A stretch of 64,000 nt of DNA from Rhizobium sophoriradicis (GTDB lineage: Bacteria; Pseudomonadota; Alphaproteobacteria; Rhizobiales; Rhizobiaceae): contig NZ_RQIH01000005.1 of NCBI RefSeq assembly GCF_003939025.1, positions 333,592-397,591 on the forward strand. The letters run 5' to 3'. The translations under genes and the position numbers were made by a program. Positions within the stretch are counted from its first letter, which is position 1; each line of letters begins with the position of its first letter. Below, piece after piece: positions 38,126 through 46,787 of the stretch. Below the pieces are notes generated by a model. It was not told the DNA's origin and did no database searches. It saw only the letters and a list, made by a program, of their open reading frames with translations.

Positions 38126-38359
38126 ATGCAGAACATTCGCTCCATCTTCTTCATGCTTGCCGGCGCCACCGTTTTTGTCGCCATGCTGCTTCTCACCTTT
38201 TCGGTGACGCTTGCCGTCGGCGGCATCCTGACCGTGCTCATGGTCGGCCGCGCCCTTTCGATGAAGATGAAGCCCGCTCCGGTCCGCGCCAAGGCAAATA
38301 ATGGCCAACGCGAAATGCGCATCTGGAATGACGGCCGCGGCACGATCATCGACCTCTGA
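38126..38359 (+). CDS. Small membrane protein, hypothetical
   Basis: A 77-residue protein with one long hydrophobic region (IFFMLAGATVFVAMLLLTFS and VTLAVGGILTVLMVGRAL), probably two membrane segments, and a basic C-terminal tail (KMKPAPVRAKANNGQREMR). I do not recognise the family. The ribosome site GAAAGG (38110-38115) lies in one arm of a 6-bp hairpin with CCTTTC (38100-38105), which could limit translation. It is divergent from the CoA-lyase gene. Confidence 0.65.
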   Translation: MQNIRSIFFMLAGATVFVAMLLLTFSVTLAVGGILTVLMVGRALSMKMKPAPVRAKANNGQREMRIWNDGRGTIIDL

Positions 38360-38466
38360 ACTGCTTTCCAGAAAAAACTGACCGACACTGTCGGATCATG
38401 CTTCCATGATACGTCTTTGAAGCAGCCAGGCATTCCGCCGGCGCTCAGAAACGATGGAGGACGAGC

Positions 38467-38889
38467 ATGGATACGACGACGGAAAACAATCCGGTTAAAA
38501 TGCCGCCGGTCAAGAATGGCCTGCTGCCCTATCTGACGGTCGATGGCGCGGTGAAGGCCGCGGAATTCTACATGAAGGCCTTCGGCGCCGAGGAGGCCCA
38601 TAGGGTGCCGGTCGACGAGAGCGGCCGGACGATGCATATTCATCTCTATATCAACGGCAGCTCCCTCATGCTGGCCGATGCCTATCCCGAATACGGCCAT
38701 CCCTTCAAAGGTCATGAAGGCTTCGCCATCCAGCTGGTCATCGACGATATCGATTTCTGGTGGGAGCGCGCGGTTGCGGCCGGCGCCGAGGTCGTCATGC
38801 CTATCGAACTGATGTTCTGGGGCGACCGCTACGGCCAGCTTCGCGATCCGTTCGGCGTCCTCTGGGGCCTGAACGCCCCGACCAAGTAA
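38467..38889 (+). CDS. VOC family protein (PhnB/glyoxalase-like)
   Basis: A 140-residue protein of the vicinal oxygen chelate fold. The features are LLPYLTVDGAVKAAEFYMKAFGAEE at the N-terminus, HIHLYINGSSLMLADAYPE in the middle and FWGDRYGQLRDPFGVLWGL at the end, which is the PhnB-like (DUF3335-type 3-demethylubiquinone methyltransferase-like) subgroup. Such proteins bind metals and small molecules, but most lack a known function. GGAGGACGAGC precedes the ATG. Confidence 0.83.
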   Translation: MDTTTENNPVKMPPVKNGLLPYLTVDGAVKAAEFYMKAFGAEEAHRVPVDESGRTMHIHLYINGSSLMLADAYPEYGHPFKGHEGFAIQLVIDDIDFWWERAVAAGAEVVMPIELMFWGDRYGQLRDPFGVLWGLNAPTK

Positions 38890-39021
38890 GAACGCGCGCA
38901 CCCTGACGGCCGCGCGAAACGCCGCGTGGCCGCCACTTTCGAAAGATTCTCCTTCATTTCGGCGAAAAACTGGACTAGATGCAAATTCAGGAAAGTACGT
39001 TTGCTGAAATGGAGCATGGTC

Positions 39022-39630
39022 ATGGATAAATTCGTCAAGCTGACGGGCGTTGCAGCGCCCTTGCCGGTCGTCAACATCGACACCGACATGATCATTCCGA
39101 AGGACTATCTGAAGACCATCAAGCGCACCGGTCTCGGCACCGGCCTCTTCGCCGAGGCCCGTTACAACGAAGACGGTTCCGAAAATCCCGATTTTGTCCT
39201 GAACAAGCCGGCCTATCGCGATGCCAAGATCCTGGTCGCCGGTGACAATTTCGGCTGCGGTTCCTCGCGCGAACACGCTCCCTGGGCGCTGCTCGATTTC
39301 GGCATCCGCTGCGTGATCTCCACCAGCTTCGCCGACATTTTCTACAATAACTGCTTCAAGAACGGCATCCTGCCGATCAAGGTCAGCCAGGAAAACCTCG
39401 ATAAGTTGATGGACGACGCCTCGCGCGGCTCCAACGCCATCCTGACCGTCGACCTGGAAAACCTCGAAATCACCGGCCCCGACGGCGGTTCGATCAAATT
39501 CGATCTCGACGAGTTCAAGCGCCACTGCCTGCTGAACGGCCTCGACGATATCGGCCTGACGCTGGAAAAGGGCAAGGCGATCGACGAATTCGAAAAGAAG
39601 AACGCTTCTGCCCATCCCTGGGCCGCTTAA
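39022..39630 (+). CDS. leuD: 3-isopropylmalate dehydratase small subunit
   Basis: A 202-residue LeuD, partner of LeuC in the isomerisation of 2-isopropylmalate in leucine synthesis. The key loop [16 protein letters not shown] lies near residues 76-91, with [15 protein letters not shown] near 14-28. ATG 39022 is chosen over an upstream in-frame ATG because the family N-terminus starts here. leuC is not in the window. It is followed by a strong terminator. Confidence 0.95.
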   Translation: MDKFVKLTGVAAPLPVVNIDTDMIIPKDYLKTIKRTGLGTGLFAEARYNEDGSENPDFVLNKPAYRDAKILVAGDNFGCGSSREHAPWALLDFGIRCVISTSFADIFYNNCFKNGILPIKVSQENLDKLMDDASRGSNAILTVDLENLEITGPDGGSIKFDLDEFKRHCLLNGLDDIGLTLEKGKAIDEFEKKNASAHPWAA

Positions 39631-39654
39631 AGCCCGAACGAATGACGATCGATC

Positions 39655-39686
39655 AAGCCGGGCCTTTGCCCGGCTTTTTCTTTTCT
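39655..39686 (+). terminator. Intrinsic terminator after leuD
   Basis: AAGCCGGGC (39655-39663), loop CTTT, GCCCGGCTT (39668-39676), then TTTCTTTTCT. Perfect 9-bp stem with T-rich tail. Confidence 0.88.
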
Positions 39687-39790
39687 AAAGCATGCCGCGC
39701 AACTGTGCAGCGGTTTTGCGGCAACGACATGCTTCAACAAAGAACTTTAAGCGCAAGGAGGCGAATCCGAAAGAACGCGACGCGCTTTAG
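39686..39790. repeat. Dispersed Rhizobium intergenic repeat
   Basis: The segment begins TAAAGCATGCCGCGCAACTG and ends GAACGCGACGCGCTTTA, with paired arms AAGCATG/CATGCTT (39688-39735 region) and a TAAAGCG/CGCTTTA pair at the right half. This roughly 105-base unit resembles one that recurs between genes in Rhizobium chromosomes. Confidence 0.55.
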
Positions 39791-39793
39791 AGA

Positions 39794-40725
39794 TCAGAGA
39801 AACCGCTCTTTCCAGAGCCTCAGCTTTTCCAGCGACACGCCGATGCCGCCGCAGACTTCGATTAGTGGATTGTCGAAGCGCGCCAGCAGCCCGGCATGGA
39901 CATCGGCAACGGCAAGGGCGGCACCGCAGGCCGGCTCGACCAGGATGCGCCGCGCATCGGCAAATTTCAGGCAGGCGGCAACGGCATCGGCATCGCTGAC
40001 GAGAACGCTTTCGATCGGATGCTGTTTCGGCAGGTCGAAGACATGCTGGGCGACCTGCCGCGCGCCGAGCGATGTGGCGATCGAGGTGATGGCAGGCAGG
40101 ATAATGCGCTCATTTGCCTTGAGGCTTTCATGCAGCGAAGCCGCCCCTTCGGTTTCCACGGCAATCACAGGCACGTCGGGAAGCCCGTTTCGCTTCAGCC
40201 CTCCACAATGCCGGCAAGCAGCCCGCCGCCGCCGACGCTGGTGACGACGCAGTCAAATTTTGCGCCCTTCGCCACCACTTCGTCGACCAGCGTCGCATGG
40301 CCATCCCACAAAAGCGGATGGTCGAAAGGATGCACATAACTCGCCTTGCGGCTCCGGGCGCGTTCGACCGCGTGGGCATTGGCCTCGTCGAAAACGGCTC
40401 CGTGCACGAGGACACTGGCGCCGGTTGCCGCAATCGTCTGCCGGACGTCGGCCGCCGTCGTCTCCGGCACGACGATCGTGACCGGCACGCCGAGCGCGCG
40501 GCCGGCATAGGCTGCGGCAATACCGGCATTGCCGCCGGAAGCACAGAAGATCTCGCGCGCGCCATTTTCCACCTCGTGCTGGCAAAGCCGGCCGACGCCG
40601 CGTAGCTTGAAGCTACCGGAGGGCTGCAGTGCGTCGAGCTTCAGCCAGAGCGGCTTGCCGCTGGCGCTGAAATCAGCGGCTGTTCGAGCCAGCGGCGTGT
40701 CGAGATGGAGAGGCGCTGAAGGCAT
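39794..40725 (-). pseudogene. PLP-dependent serine/threonine ammonia-lyase-like protein, single-base frameshift
   Basis: Two adjacent minus-strand frames together encode one fold-type II PLP enzyme of about 310 residues. The first part has PLARTAADFSASGKPLWLKLD, then LQPSGSFKLRGVG with the PLP lysine, CASGGNAGIAAAYAG and TSVGGGGLLAGIVEG. It then meets a TGA at 40195. The second part (to 39794) continues with PVIAVETEGAASLHESL and ends VCGGIGVSLEKL. Restoring one base next to 40198-40199 (GGCTGA to GGCCTGA on the coding strand) rejoins the frames as EGLKRNG. Related enzymes deaminate serine or threonine. It is either a recent pseudogene or a sequencing error. Confidence 0.82.
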
Positions 40726-40893
40726 GGAAACATTCCGGAAATATCTGCTGGAGCCTTCCGTTCTATTCCAGTTGGAGGCGTCGGAGCAACTATCGGCGCT
40801 GAGAGCGAAGCGTACCGATTCACCCTTTCTCTCGCTTGAAATGCCCATTTCCGGGGTCTAAGAAGCCGCAGCTTGTTTTTCCAGGAGGGCTCC

Positions 40894-42006
40894 ATGACAG
40901 CGCGCAATCTTTTCCTGCTGCCGGGTGACGGCATCGGTCCCGAGGCCATGGGCGAGGTCCGCAAGATCATCGCCTATATGAACGAGGCAATGAATGCCGG
41001 TTTCGTCACCGACGAAGGCCTTGTCGGCGGCTCCGCCTATGATGCCCATGGCGCGGCGATCTCGGAAGACGACATGCAGAAGGCGCTTGCCGCCGATGCC
41101 GTTCTGTTCGGCGCCGTTGGCGGCCCGAAATGGGATAGCGTGCCCTATGAAGTGCGCCCGGAAGCCGGCCTGCTTCGCCTGCGCAAGGATCTGCAGCTTT
41201 TCGCCAACCTGCGTCCCGCCATCTGCTATCCGGCCCTTGCCTCGGCCTCCTCGCTGAAGCCGGAACTGGTCGAAGGCCTCGATATCCTGATCATCCGCGA
41301 GCTGACCGGCGGCGTCTATTTCGGCGAGCCGAAGGAAATCATCGATCTCGGCAATGGCCAGAAGCGCGGCATCGACACGCAGGTCTACGATACCTACGAG
41401 ATCGAACGCATCGCCGGCGTCGCCTTCGAAATGGCCCGTACGCGTCAGAACCGCGTCTGCTCCATGGAAAAGCGCAACGTCATGAAGTCGGGCGTGCTCT
41501 GGAACCAGGTGGTCACCGAGACGCACAAGGCGAAATATTCCGACGTTCAGCTCGAACATATGCTCGCCGATGCCGGCGGCATGCAGCTGGTGCGCCAGCC
41601 GAAGCAGTTCGACGTCATCGTCACCGACAATCTCTTCGGCGACATGCTCTCCGACGTCGCTGCCATGCTGACCGGCTCGCTCGGCATGCTGCCCTCGGCC
41701 TCGCTCGGCGCGCCGGACGGCAAGACCGGCAAGCGCAAGGCGCTCTACGAGCCGGTGCACGGCTCTGCCCCTGATATCGCCGGCAAGGGCATCGCCAACC
41801 CGATCGCCATGATCGCCTCCTTCGCCATGTGCCTGCGTTACTCCTTCAACATGGTGAAGGAGGCCGACGATCTGGAAAAGGCGATTGCCAACGTGCTCGA
41901 CAAGGGCATCCGCACCGGCGACATCATGGCCGATGGCGCAAGGCAGGTCGGCACCGTCGAGATGGGCGATGCGATCCTTGCCGAGTTCAAGGCGCTTTCC
42001 GCCTGA
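40894..42006 (+). CDS. leuB: 3-isopropylmalate dehydrogenase
   Basis: A 370-residue NAD-dependent decarboxylating dehydrogenase of leucine synthesis. Visible motifs are [17 protein letters not shown] at the N-terminus, the substrate arginines in [46 protein letters not shown] and the cofactor region [17 protein letters not shown] near 285. ATG 40894 follows GGAGGGC at good distance, so the ATG at 40873 is rejected. It is near leuD but separated by a broken gene on the other strand. A strong terminator follows. Confidence 0.96.
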   Translation: MTARNLFLLPGDGIGPEAMGEVRKIIAYMNEAMNAGFVTDEGLVGGSAYDAHGAAISEDDMQKALAADAVLFGAVGGPKWDSVPYEVRPEAGLLRLRKDLQLFANLRPAICYPALASASSLKPELVEGLDILIIRELTGGVYFGEPKEIIDLGNGQKRGIDTQVYDTYEIERIAGVAFEMARTRQNRVCSMEKRNVMKSGVLWNQVVTETHKAKYSDVQLEHMLADAGGMQLVRQPKQFDVIVTDNLFGDMLSDVAAMLTGSLGMLPSASLGAPDGKTGKRKALYEPVHGSAPDIAGKGIANPIAMIASFAMCLRYSFNMVKEADDLEKAIANVLDKGIRTGDIMADGARQVGTVEMGDAILAEFKALSA

Positions 42007-42031
42007 TATATTTCACGTGAAACAGTTTCCC

Positions 42032-42064
42032 GCCCTTCGCATTACGCATGCGGAGGGCTTTTTT
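42032..42064 (+). terminator. Intrinsic terminator after leuB
   Basis: GCCCTTCGCA (42032-42041) pairs with TGCGGAGGGC (42049-42058) with one G-T pair, and six T residues follow directly. Confidence 0.88.
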
Positions 42065-42258
42065 CATGGATGAACAATCCGCGGTTCAGTCGAATTAGCC
42101 AAAACGGGCTATCCTTGGCCATAATCTCGTGTATTTTTGCGCCGGATTTCACGAGCGCATACTCAGCCGTCGTATGAATTTCCGGTTTATGCGCCACAAA
42201 GTGATAGAGCGCCTGTCGGACGCGCCGCGCTCGAAGGCTATTTTGAACGGACGACTAA

Positions 42259-43011
42259 ATGCGGGCATTTTGGACTTCCCTGGACAGGCGCTGGCGCCGG
42301 AGCGACGCTGCCATGCCGCCTTTGCGCTGGCAGGCCTGCCTCTTCATCACGATCAACGCCGTGATCCTTTCCATGCTGCTCTTCGATGCGCCGATAGGCG
42401 CCAGCGAGCCTCCTGAATCGGTGAAGCAGCTTGGCGAGCTCCTGACCGGTTTCGGCGATTCCGCCTGGCTAATCATTACCAGTATCCTGCTCTTCTTCCA
42501 GGGCAGGGCGGGCTACAAGCTCTTGAAGACGGCGCGAGCCAGGGCGCAGGCACTCTATGTCAGCTGGATCGGCGCCTATCTCTTCACCACGGTCGTTTTC
42601 TCAGGGCTCCTCGCCAATCTTTTGAAGCGGGCGATCGGAAGGGCTCGTCCCGATCACTTCCACGACTACGGCATGTTTTCTTTCACGCCCTTTTCGGGCC
42701 ATTCCGCTTTCGAAAGCTTTCCTTCCGGCCATTCCACCACGGTCGGCGCCTTCTTTGCGGCCTTCGCGCTTCTGTTTCCGCGCTACCGCGTTGCCTTCAT
42801 CGCCTGCGCCATCTGGCTCGGCATGACGCGTGTCATGGTCGGCGCCCATTATCCGAGTGATGTCATCGCCGGCCTTGCCTTCGGCGCCTGGTTCTCGCTG
42901 CTGATGGCGATCGTCTTTGCCCGCTGCGGTTTGCTCTTCAAACTGGCGCCGGACGGCTGGCCGCTCGCCAAGCGCCTGTTCCCTGACATGGAAAAGCCCG
43001 GCGCCTTGTGA
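42259..43011 (+). CDS. PAP2 family membrane phosphatase
   Basis: A 250-residue inner-membrane protein with about six hydrophobic segments. The three-part acid phosphatase signature is complete: KRAIGRARP near residue 122, FPSGHSTT near 154 and TRVMVGAHYPSD near 194, placing the active site on the periplasmic face. Relatives include undecaprenyl-pyrophosphate phosphatases and lipid A phosphatases such as LpxE of rhizobia; nothing here decides between them. The GTGAGCGCC end overlaps a GC-rich hairpin. Confidence 0.85.
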   Translation: MRAFWTSLDRRWRRSDAAMPPLRWQACLFITINAVILSMLLFDAPIGASEPPESVKQLGELLTGFGDSAWLIITSILLFFQGRAGYKLLKTARARAQALYVSWIGAYLFTTVVFSGLLANLLKRAIGRARPDHFHDYGMFSFTPFSGHSAFESFPSGHSTTVGAFFAAFALLFPRYRVAFIACAIWLGMTRVMVGAHYPSDVIAGLAFGAWFSLLMAIVFARCGLLFKLAPDGWPLAKRLFPDMEKPGAL

Positions 43012-43020
43012 GCGCCGGGC
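42996..43020. terminator. Hairpin at the end of the PAP2 gene
   Basis: GCCCGGCGC (42996-43004) pairs with GCGCCGGGC (43012-43020). The stop codon of the PAP2 gene lies in the loop. It separates convergent genes; the T-run is weak (CGGTTTCT). Confidence 0.5.
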
Positions 43021-43054
43021 CGGTTTCTAGAGCTTCTGAGACGCGAGTGCGTCA

Positions 43055-44941
43055 TCAATCCATCGCGTGGATGTCCCTGTTCTTCGTTTCCGGCAGGAAG
43101 ATCAGGCCGATCACCAGCGTGATCGCCGCAAAAACGATCGGATACCAGAGACCGTAGTAGATATCGCCCGCAGCAGCGCTCATCGCGAAGGCGGTTGCCG
43201 GCAGCAGGCCGCCGAACCAGCCGTTGCCGATGTGATAAGGCAGCGACATGCCGGTATAGCGGATGCGGGTCGGGAACAGCTCGACCAGAAGTGCAGCGAT
43301 CGGGCCGTAGACCATCGTCACATAGAGGACGAGGACGAACAGGATCGCAACCGTGCCGACCCAGTTGACGCGGGCAGGATCGGCGGTCATGGCGAAATTG
43401 CCGCCATTGGCGATGGTATAAACCGCCATGTCGGTGACGCCATTGGCCTCATCGGCCGTCAGCAGCTTGCCTTCGACCAGCTTGGCCGCCGGCATGGTTT
43501 CCTTGGCGCCGGCGCGGATAGCTTCGGCATTGAGCGCCAGTTCCGGATTGGCGGCGATGAAGGCATCGAGCTTGGCATCCGGCACCTTGGCGACACCGCG
43601 TTTCAGCGGATAGCCGGCATCGTGAAGCGCGATGTTGACGCTCTTTTCGAAGGCGGCAGTCATGCCCTTCGCCTTGTCGCCGGCGGCAGCGGCGTCAAAG
43701 CTCGGAACCGTCGCGTTACCAACCTTCACCGTCGCCGGCTGCCCGGCAGGGCCTGCAACGACGTCATAAGGCACCGAGTTCTTCGTCAGGAACGCCGTCG
43801 CCACGTCGCAGGAGCTGGTGAATTTCGCCGTGCCCGTCGGGTTGAACTGGAACTTGCAGTCCGCCGGGTCGGCCGTGACCGTCGCGCGGATCGAGGCCTG
43901 CGCTTCGGCAAGTGCCGGGTTTGCTGTCCAGGTCATCGCCTTGAATAGCGGATTATAGGTCACCGCGGCGATGAGAAGACCGGCCATGATGATCGGCTTG
44001 CGGCCAATCTTGTCCGAGAGCGCGCCGAAGATGACGAAGAACGGCGTTCCAAGCAGAAGCGAGATCGCAACCATGATGTTGGCCGATTGCAGATCCACCT
44101 TCAGCACGTTCTGCAGGAAGAACAGTGCATAGAACTGACCGCCGTACCAGACGACCGCCTGGCCCATGGTGGCACCGAGAAGCGCGATGATCGCGATCTT
44201 GGCGTTGCGCCATTGGCCGAAAGCTTCGGTCAGAGGCGCCTTGGAGCCTTTGCCTTCCGCCTTCATGCGCTGGAATGCGGGCGACTCGTTCATCTTCAGA
44301 CGAATCCAGACGGAAATGCCGAGCAGGACGACTGAGACCAGGAACGGAATGCGCCAGCCCCAGGCGGCGAATTGAACCGGACCCATGATGGACTGAACCA
44401 GAATGATGACGATCAGCGACAGGAACAGGCCGAGCGTTGCCGTCGTCTGGATCCACGAGGTGAAATAGCCGCGGCGCCCGTTCGGCGCATGTTCGGCGAC
44501 ATAGGTTGCCGCACCGCCATATTCACCGCCAAGCGCCAATCCCTGCAGCAGGCGCAGGCCGATCAGGATGATCGGAGCTGCGATGCCGATCGTGGCCGCA
44601 CCCGGCAGGATGCCGACGAGGAAGGTCGACAGACCCATGATCATGATCGTCACGAGGAAGGTGTATTTGCGGCCGACGAGATCGCCGAGACGGCCGAATA
44701 CCAGCGCGCCGAAGGGACGCACCAAGAAGCCGGCGGCAAAGGCGAGTAGCGTGAAGATGTTGCGCGTCGCCTCGGGATATTGGGTGAAGTAGGTCGCGCC
44801 GATATAGGTGGCGAGCGAGCCGTAAAGATAGAAATCATACCATTCGAAAACGGTGCCGAGCGAAGAAGCGAAGATGACCTTCTTCTCCTCGCCCGTCATC
44901 GGACCGGCCTTCGCGCCGTCGATGCTTGCGACATTTGCCAT
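43055..44941 (-). CDS. MFS transporter of the metabolite:H+ symporter (MHS) family with a large periplasmic insertion
   Basis: A 628-residue inner-membrane transporter. The N-terminal half has MHS hallmarks: VIFASSLGTVFEWYDFYLYG, RPFGALVFGRLGDLVGRKYT, LQGLALGGEYGGAATYVAEH. MHS proteins normally have about 430-460 residues; here some 185 residues (about 335-518) are inserted between later membrane segments. The insert is soluble in character, rich in Ala/Lys, has two cysteines (DCKFQFN, SSCDVAT) and should lie in the periplasm. The final membrane segments (VAILFVLVLYVTMVYGPIAA onward) then resume. GGAGGAC precedes the ATG. Substrate is probably a dicarboxylate-like acid or osmolyte; not determinable here. 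Confidence 0.85.
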   Translation of the reverse strand: MANVASIDGAKAGPMTGEEKKVIFASSLGTVFEWYDFYLYGSLATYIGATYFTQYPEATRNIFTLLAFAAGFLVRPFGALVFGRLGDLVGRKYTFLVTIMIMGLSTFLVGILPGAATIGIAAPIILIGLRLLQGLALGGEYGGAATYVAEHAPNGRRGYFTSWIQTTATLGLFLSLIVIILVQSIMGPVQFAAWGWRIPFLVSVVLLGISVWIRLKMNESPAFQRMKAEGKGSKAPLTEAFGQWRNAKIAIIALLGATMGQAVVWYGGQFYALFFLQNVLKVDLQSANIMVAISLLLGTPFFVIFGALSDKIGRKPIIMAGLLIAAVTYNPLFKAMTWTANPALAEAQASIRATVTADPADCKFQFNPTGTAKFTSSCDVATAFLTKNSVPYDVVAGPAGQPATVKVGNATVPSFDAAAAGDKAKGMTAAFEKSVNIALHDAGYPLKRGVAKVPDAKLDAFIAANPELALNAEAIRAGAKETMPAAKLVEGKLLTADEANGVTDMAVYTIANGGNFAMTADPARVNWVGTVAILFVLVLYVTMVYGPIAALLVELFPTRIRYTGMSLPYHIGNGWFGGLLPATAFAMSAAAGDIYYGLWYPIVFAAITLVIGLIFLPETKNRDIHAMD

Positions 44942-45585
44942 TGTCTGTCCTCCACAGAGTGATGAGCAACGCGCGCGGCCTACTCTCCTCAAGCATACCC
45001 CTGGCCGCGACACGCCTGACGGGAGTGTGCCAGAAACGGCGGATCAAAAAGAGGGATGCTTTGGGATTATGACTTTAGTCTAACAGCGGGGGAGCTCTGT
45101 CGCGTGCATCGCGCGCTCCGCTGGAAGGAAATTTCGCTGCGGTTTGCGGCGGACGCCACCTCAGATCGTGCCCGACGCCCTCCTCCGCGTGCTCATGCGC
45201 GTCCGTGGATATACCTAGACGGCTGGATCGAACCAGAACGGTCCGTTCCCAGGCGGTCCTTACGACAGCACTCCTTCCGTCTGGCAGCCGCCCGCGCAAA
45301 AACCTTGACTCCTGTGGAAAACCTTTTAAGAGCGACAGCGGAAAAGGAATCTCCATGGTTCGAGACGAACACGCCATTGCCGGATGCAATGACCGGGCAC
45401 GGGTTGCCGGGGTGGATATTGCCGTTCCGGTTTCTGCCAAAACCAAGGCCAAAACGACGACGAAAACCGTCTGACGTCTCTGGCCTGCCGCTCTCTCCCC
45501 GGCTCGGCTGGGGACAGGAAGACGCGATCCGTCGCGCCTTTCCCCTCACCGGACAAGAGGAGAGAAGAGAAAGAGAGCTTGAGAA
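44942..45585. other. Long region upstream of asd with one candidate leader ORF
   Basis: The 644 bases between the MHS transporter and asd contain no convincing full gene, although open frames on both strands cross it. A 39-codon ORF with a ribosome site (45355-45474) is listed separately. Near 45500 a short hairpin (CCCCGGCTCGGCTGGGG) occurs without a T-run. Confidence 0.4.
45355..45474 (+). CDS. Candidate Lys/Thr-rich leader peptide upstream of asd
   Basis: ATG 45355 follows AGGA by 6 bases and opens a 39-codon frame beginning MVRDEHAIAGCNDR. The last 11 codons read KTKAKTTTKTV, four lysine and five threonine codons, both end products of the aspartate pathway that Asd serves. It ends 111 bases before asd. 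This composition fits an attenuation leader, but no terminator hairpin with T-run follows, so the idea is only a candidate. Confidence 0.25.
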   Translation: MVRDEHAIAGCNDRARVAGVDIAVPVSAKTKAKTTTKTV

Positions 45586-46620
45586 ATGGGTTTCAAAGTA
45601 GCAGTCGCGGGAGCGACCGGAAATGTCGGCCGGGAGATGCTCAACATCCTCTCCGAACGAGGCTTCCCCGCCGATGAGGTCGTGGCGCTCGCCTCGGCGC
45701 GTTCGCAGGGCACCGAGGTGTCCTATGGTGACCGGACATTGAAGGTCTCCAATCTGGAGAACTACGATTTCTCCGACACCGACATCTGCCTGATGTCGGC
45801 CGGCGGCGAGGTTTCCAAGAAGTTTTCCCCGAAGATCGGCCAGCAGGGCTGCGTCGTCATCGACAATTCCTCGGCCTGGCGCTACGACGCCGACGTGCCG
45901 CTGATCGTGCCGGAAGTGAACCCGGATGCCGTCAGCCAGTTCACCAAGCGCAACATCATCGCCAATCCGAACTGCTCGACCGCCCAGCTGGTGGTGGCGC
46001 TGAAGCCGCTGCATGACTTCGCCAAGATCAAGCGCGTTGTCGTCTCGACCTACCAGTCCGTCTCCGGCGCCGGCAAGGACGGCATGGACGAACTCTTCAA
46101 CCAGACACGCGCCGTCTTCGTCGCCGACCCGATCGAGAACAAGAAGTTCACCAAGCGCATCGCCTTCAACGTCATCCCGCACATCGATAGCTTCATGGAA
46201 GATGGCTATACCAAGGAAGAGTGGAAGGTGCTGGCCGAGACGAAGAAGATGCTCGATCCGAAGATCAAGGTGACCTGCACCGCCGTGCGCGTACCTGTTT
46301 TCATCGGCCATTCGGAATCGGTCAACATCGAGTTCGAAAACGAGATCACCGCCGACCAGGCCCGCGACATCCTGCGCGATGCGCCGGGCTGCCTCGTCAT
46401 CGACAAGCGCGAGAACGGCGGCTACATCACGCCCTATGAATCCGCCGGCGAAGATGCGACCTACATCTCGCGCATCCGCGAGGACGCGACGGTTGAAAAC
46501 GGCCTTAATATGTGGGTAGTCTCCGACAACCTGCGCAAGGGCGCGGCTCTGAACGCGATCCAGATCGCCGAGCTGCTCGTCAATCGCGGCCTGGTCAAGC
46601 CGCGCAAGCAGGCCGCCTGA
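45586..46620 (+). CDS. asd: Aspartate-semialdehyde dehydrogenase
   Basis: A 344-residue enzyme of lysine, threonine and methionine synthesis that reduces aspartyl phosphate. The NADP-binding motif VAGATGNVGREML is at the N-terminus, the catalytic cysteine lies in IANPNCSTAQL near residue 130, and VSTYQSVSGAGKDG and VPVFIGHSESVNIEF follow. AAGAGAGCTTGAGAA lies before the ATG, a weak ribosome site. It is monocistronic, with a terminator after it and a possible leader ORF before it. Confidence 0.96.
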   Translation: MGFKVAVAGATGNVGREMLNILSERGFPADEVVALASARSQGTEVSYGDRTLKVSNLENYDFSDTDICLMSAGGEVSKKFSPKIGQQGCVVIDNSSAWRYDADVPLIVPEVNPDAVSQFTKRNIIANPNCSTAQLVVALKPLHDFAKIKRVVVSTYQSVSGAGKDGMDELFNQTRAVFVADPIENKKFTKRIAFNVIPHIDSFMEDGYTKEEWKVLAETKKMLDPKIKVTCTAVRVPVFIGHSESVNIEFENEITADQARDILRDAPGCLVIDKRENGGYITPYESAGEDATYISRIREDATVENGLNMWVVSDNLRKGAALNAIQIAELLVNRGLVKPRKQAA

Positions 46621-46647
46621 CACCATTTGTAAACCATAAGATGTTAA

Positions 46648-46674
46648 AGCCCTGCTCGGTGAGCGGGGCTTTTT
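46648..46674 (+). terminator. Intrinsic terminator after asd
   Basis: AGCCCTGCTC (46648-46657) pairs with GAGCGGGGCT (46661-46670) with one T-G pair, followed by TTTT. Confidence 0.85.
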
Positions 46675-46787
46675 CAAGCAATACAGCTGTATAAGCGTTC
46701 GCTAAAAGGTGATCGTGACAAAATCGCGGGTGACTGGCATTCTCTTGCCCGCCTAAAAACTATGCAGATCGAGAGCGGGGTTTCTCA

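Noticed and set aside
45056..45601. 181-codon ORF upstream of and overlapping asd
   Set aside because: No ribosome site, no domain, low-complexity Arg/Pro-rich composition; overlap with the asd start is unlikely.
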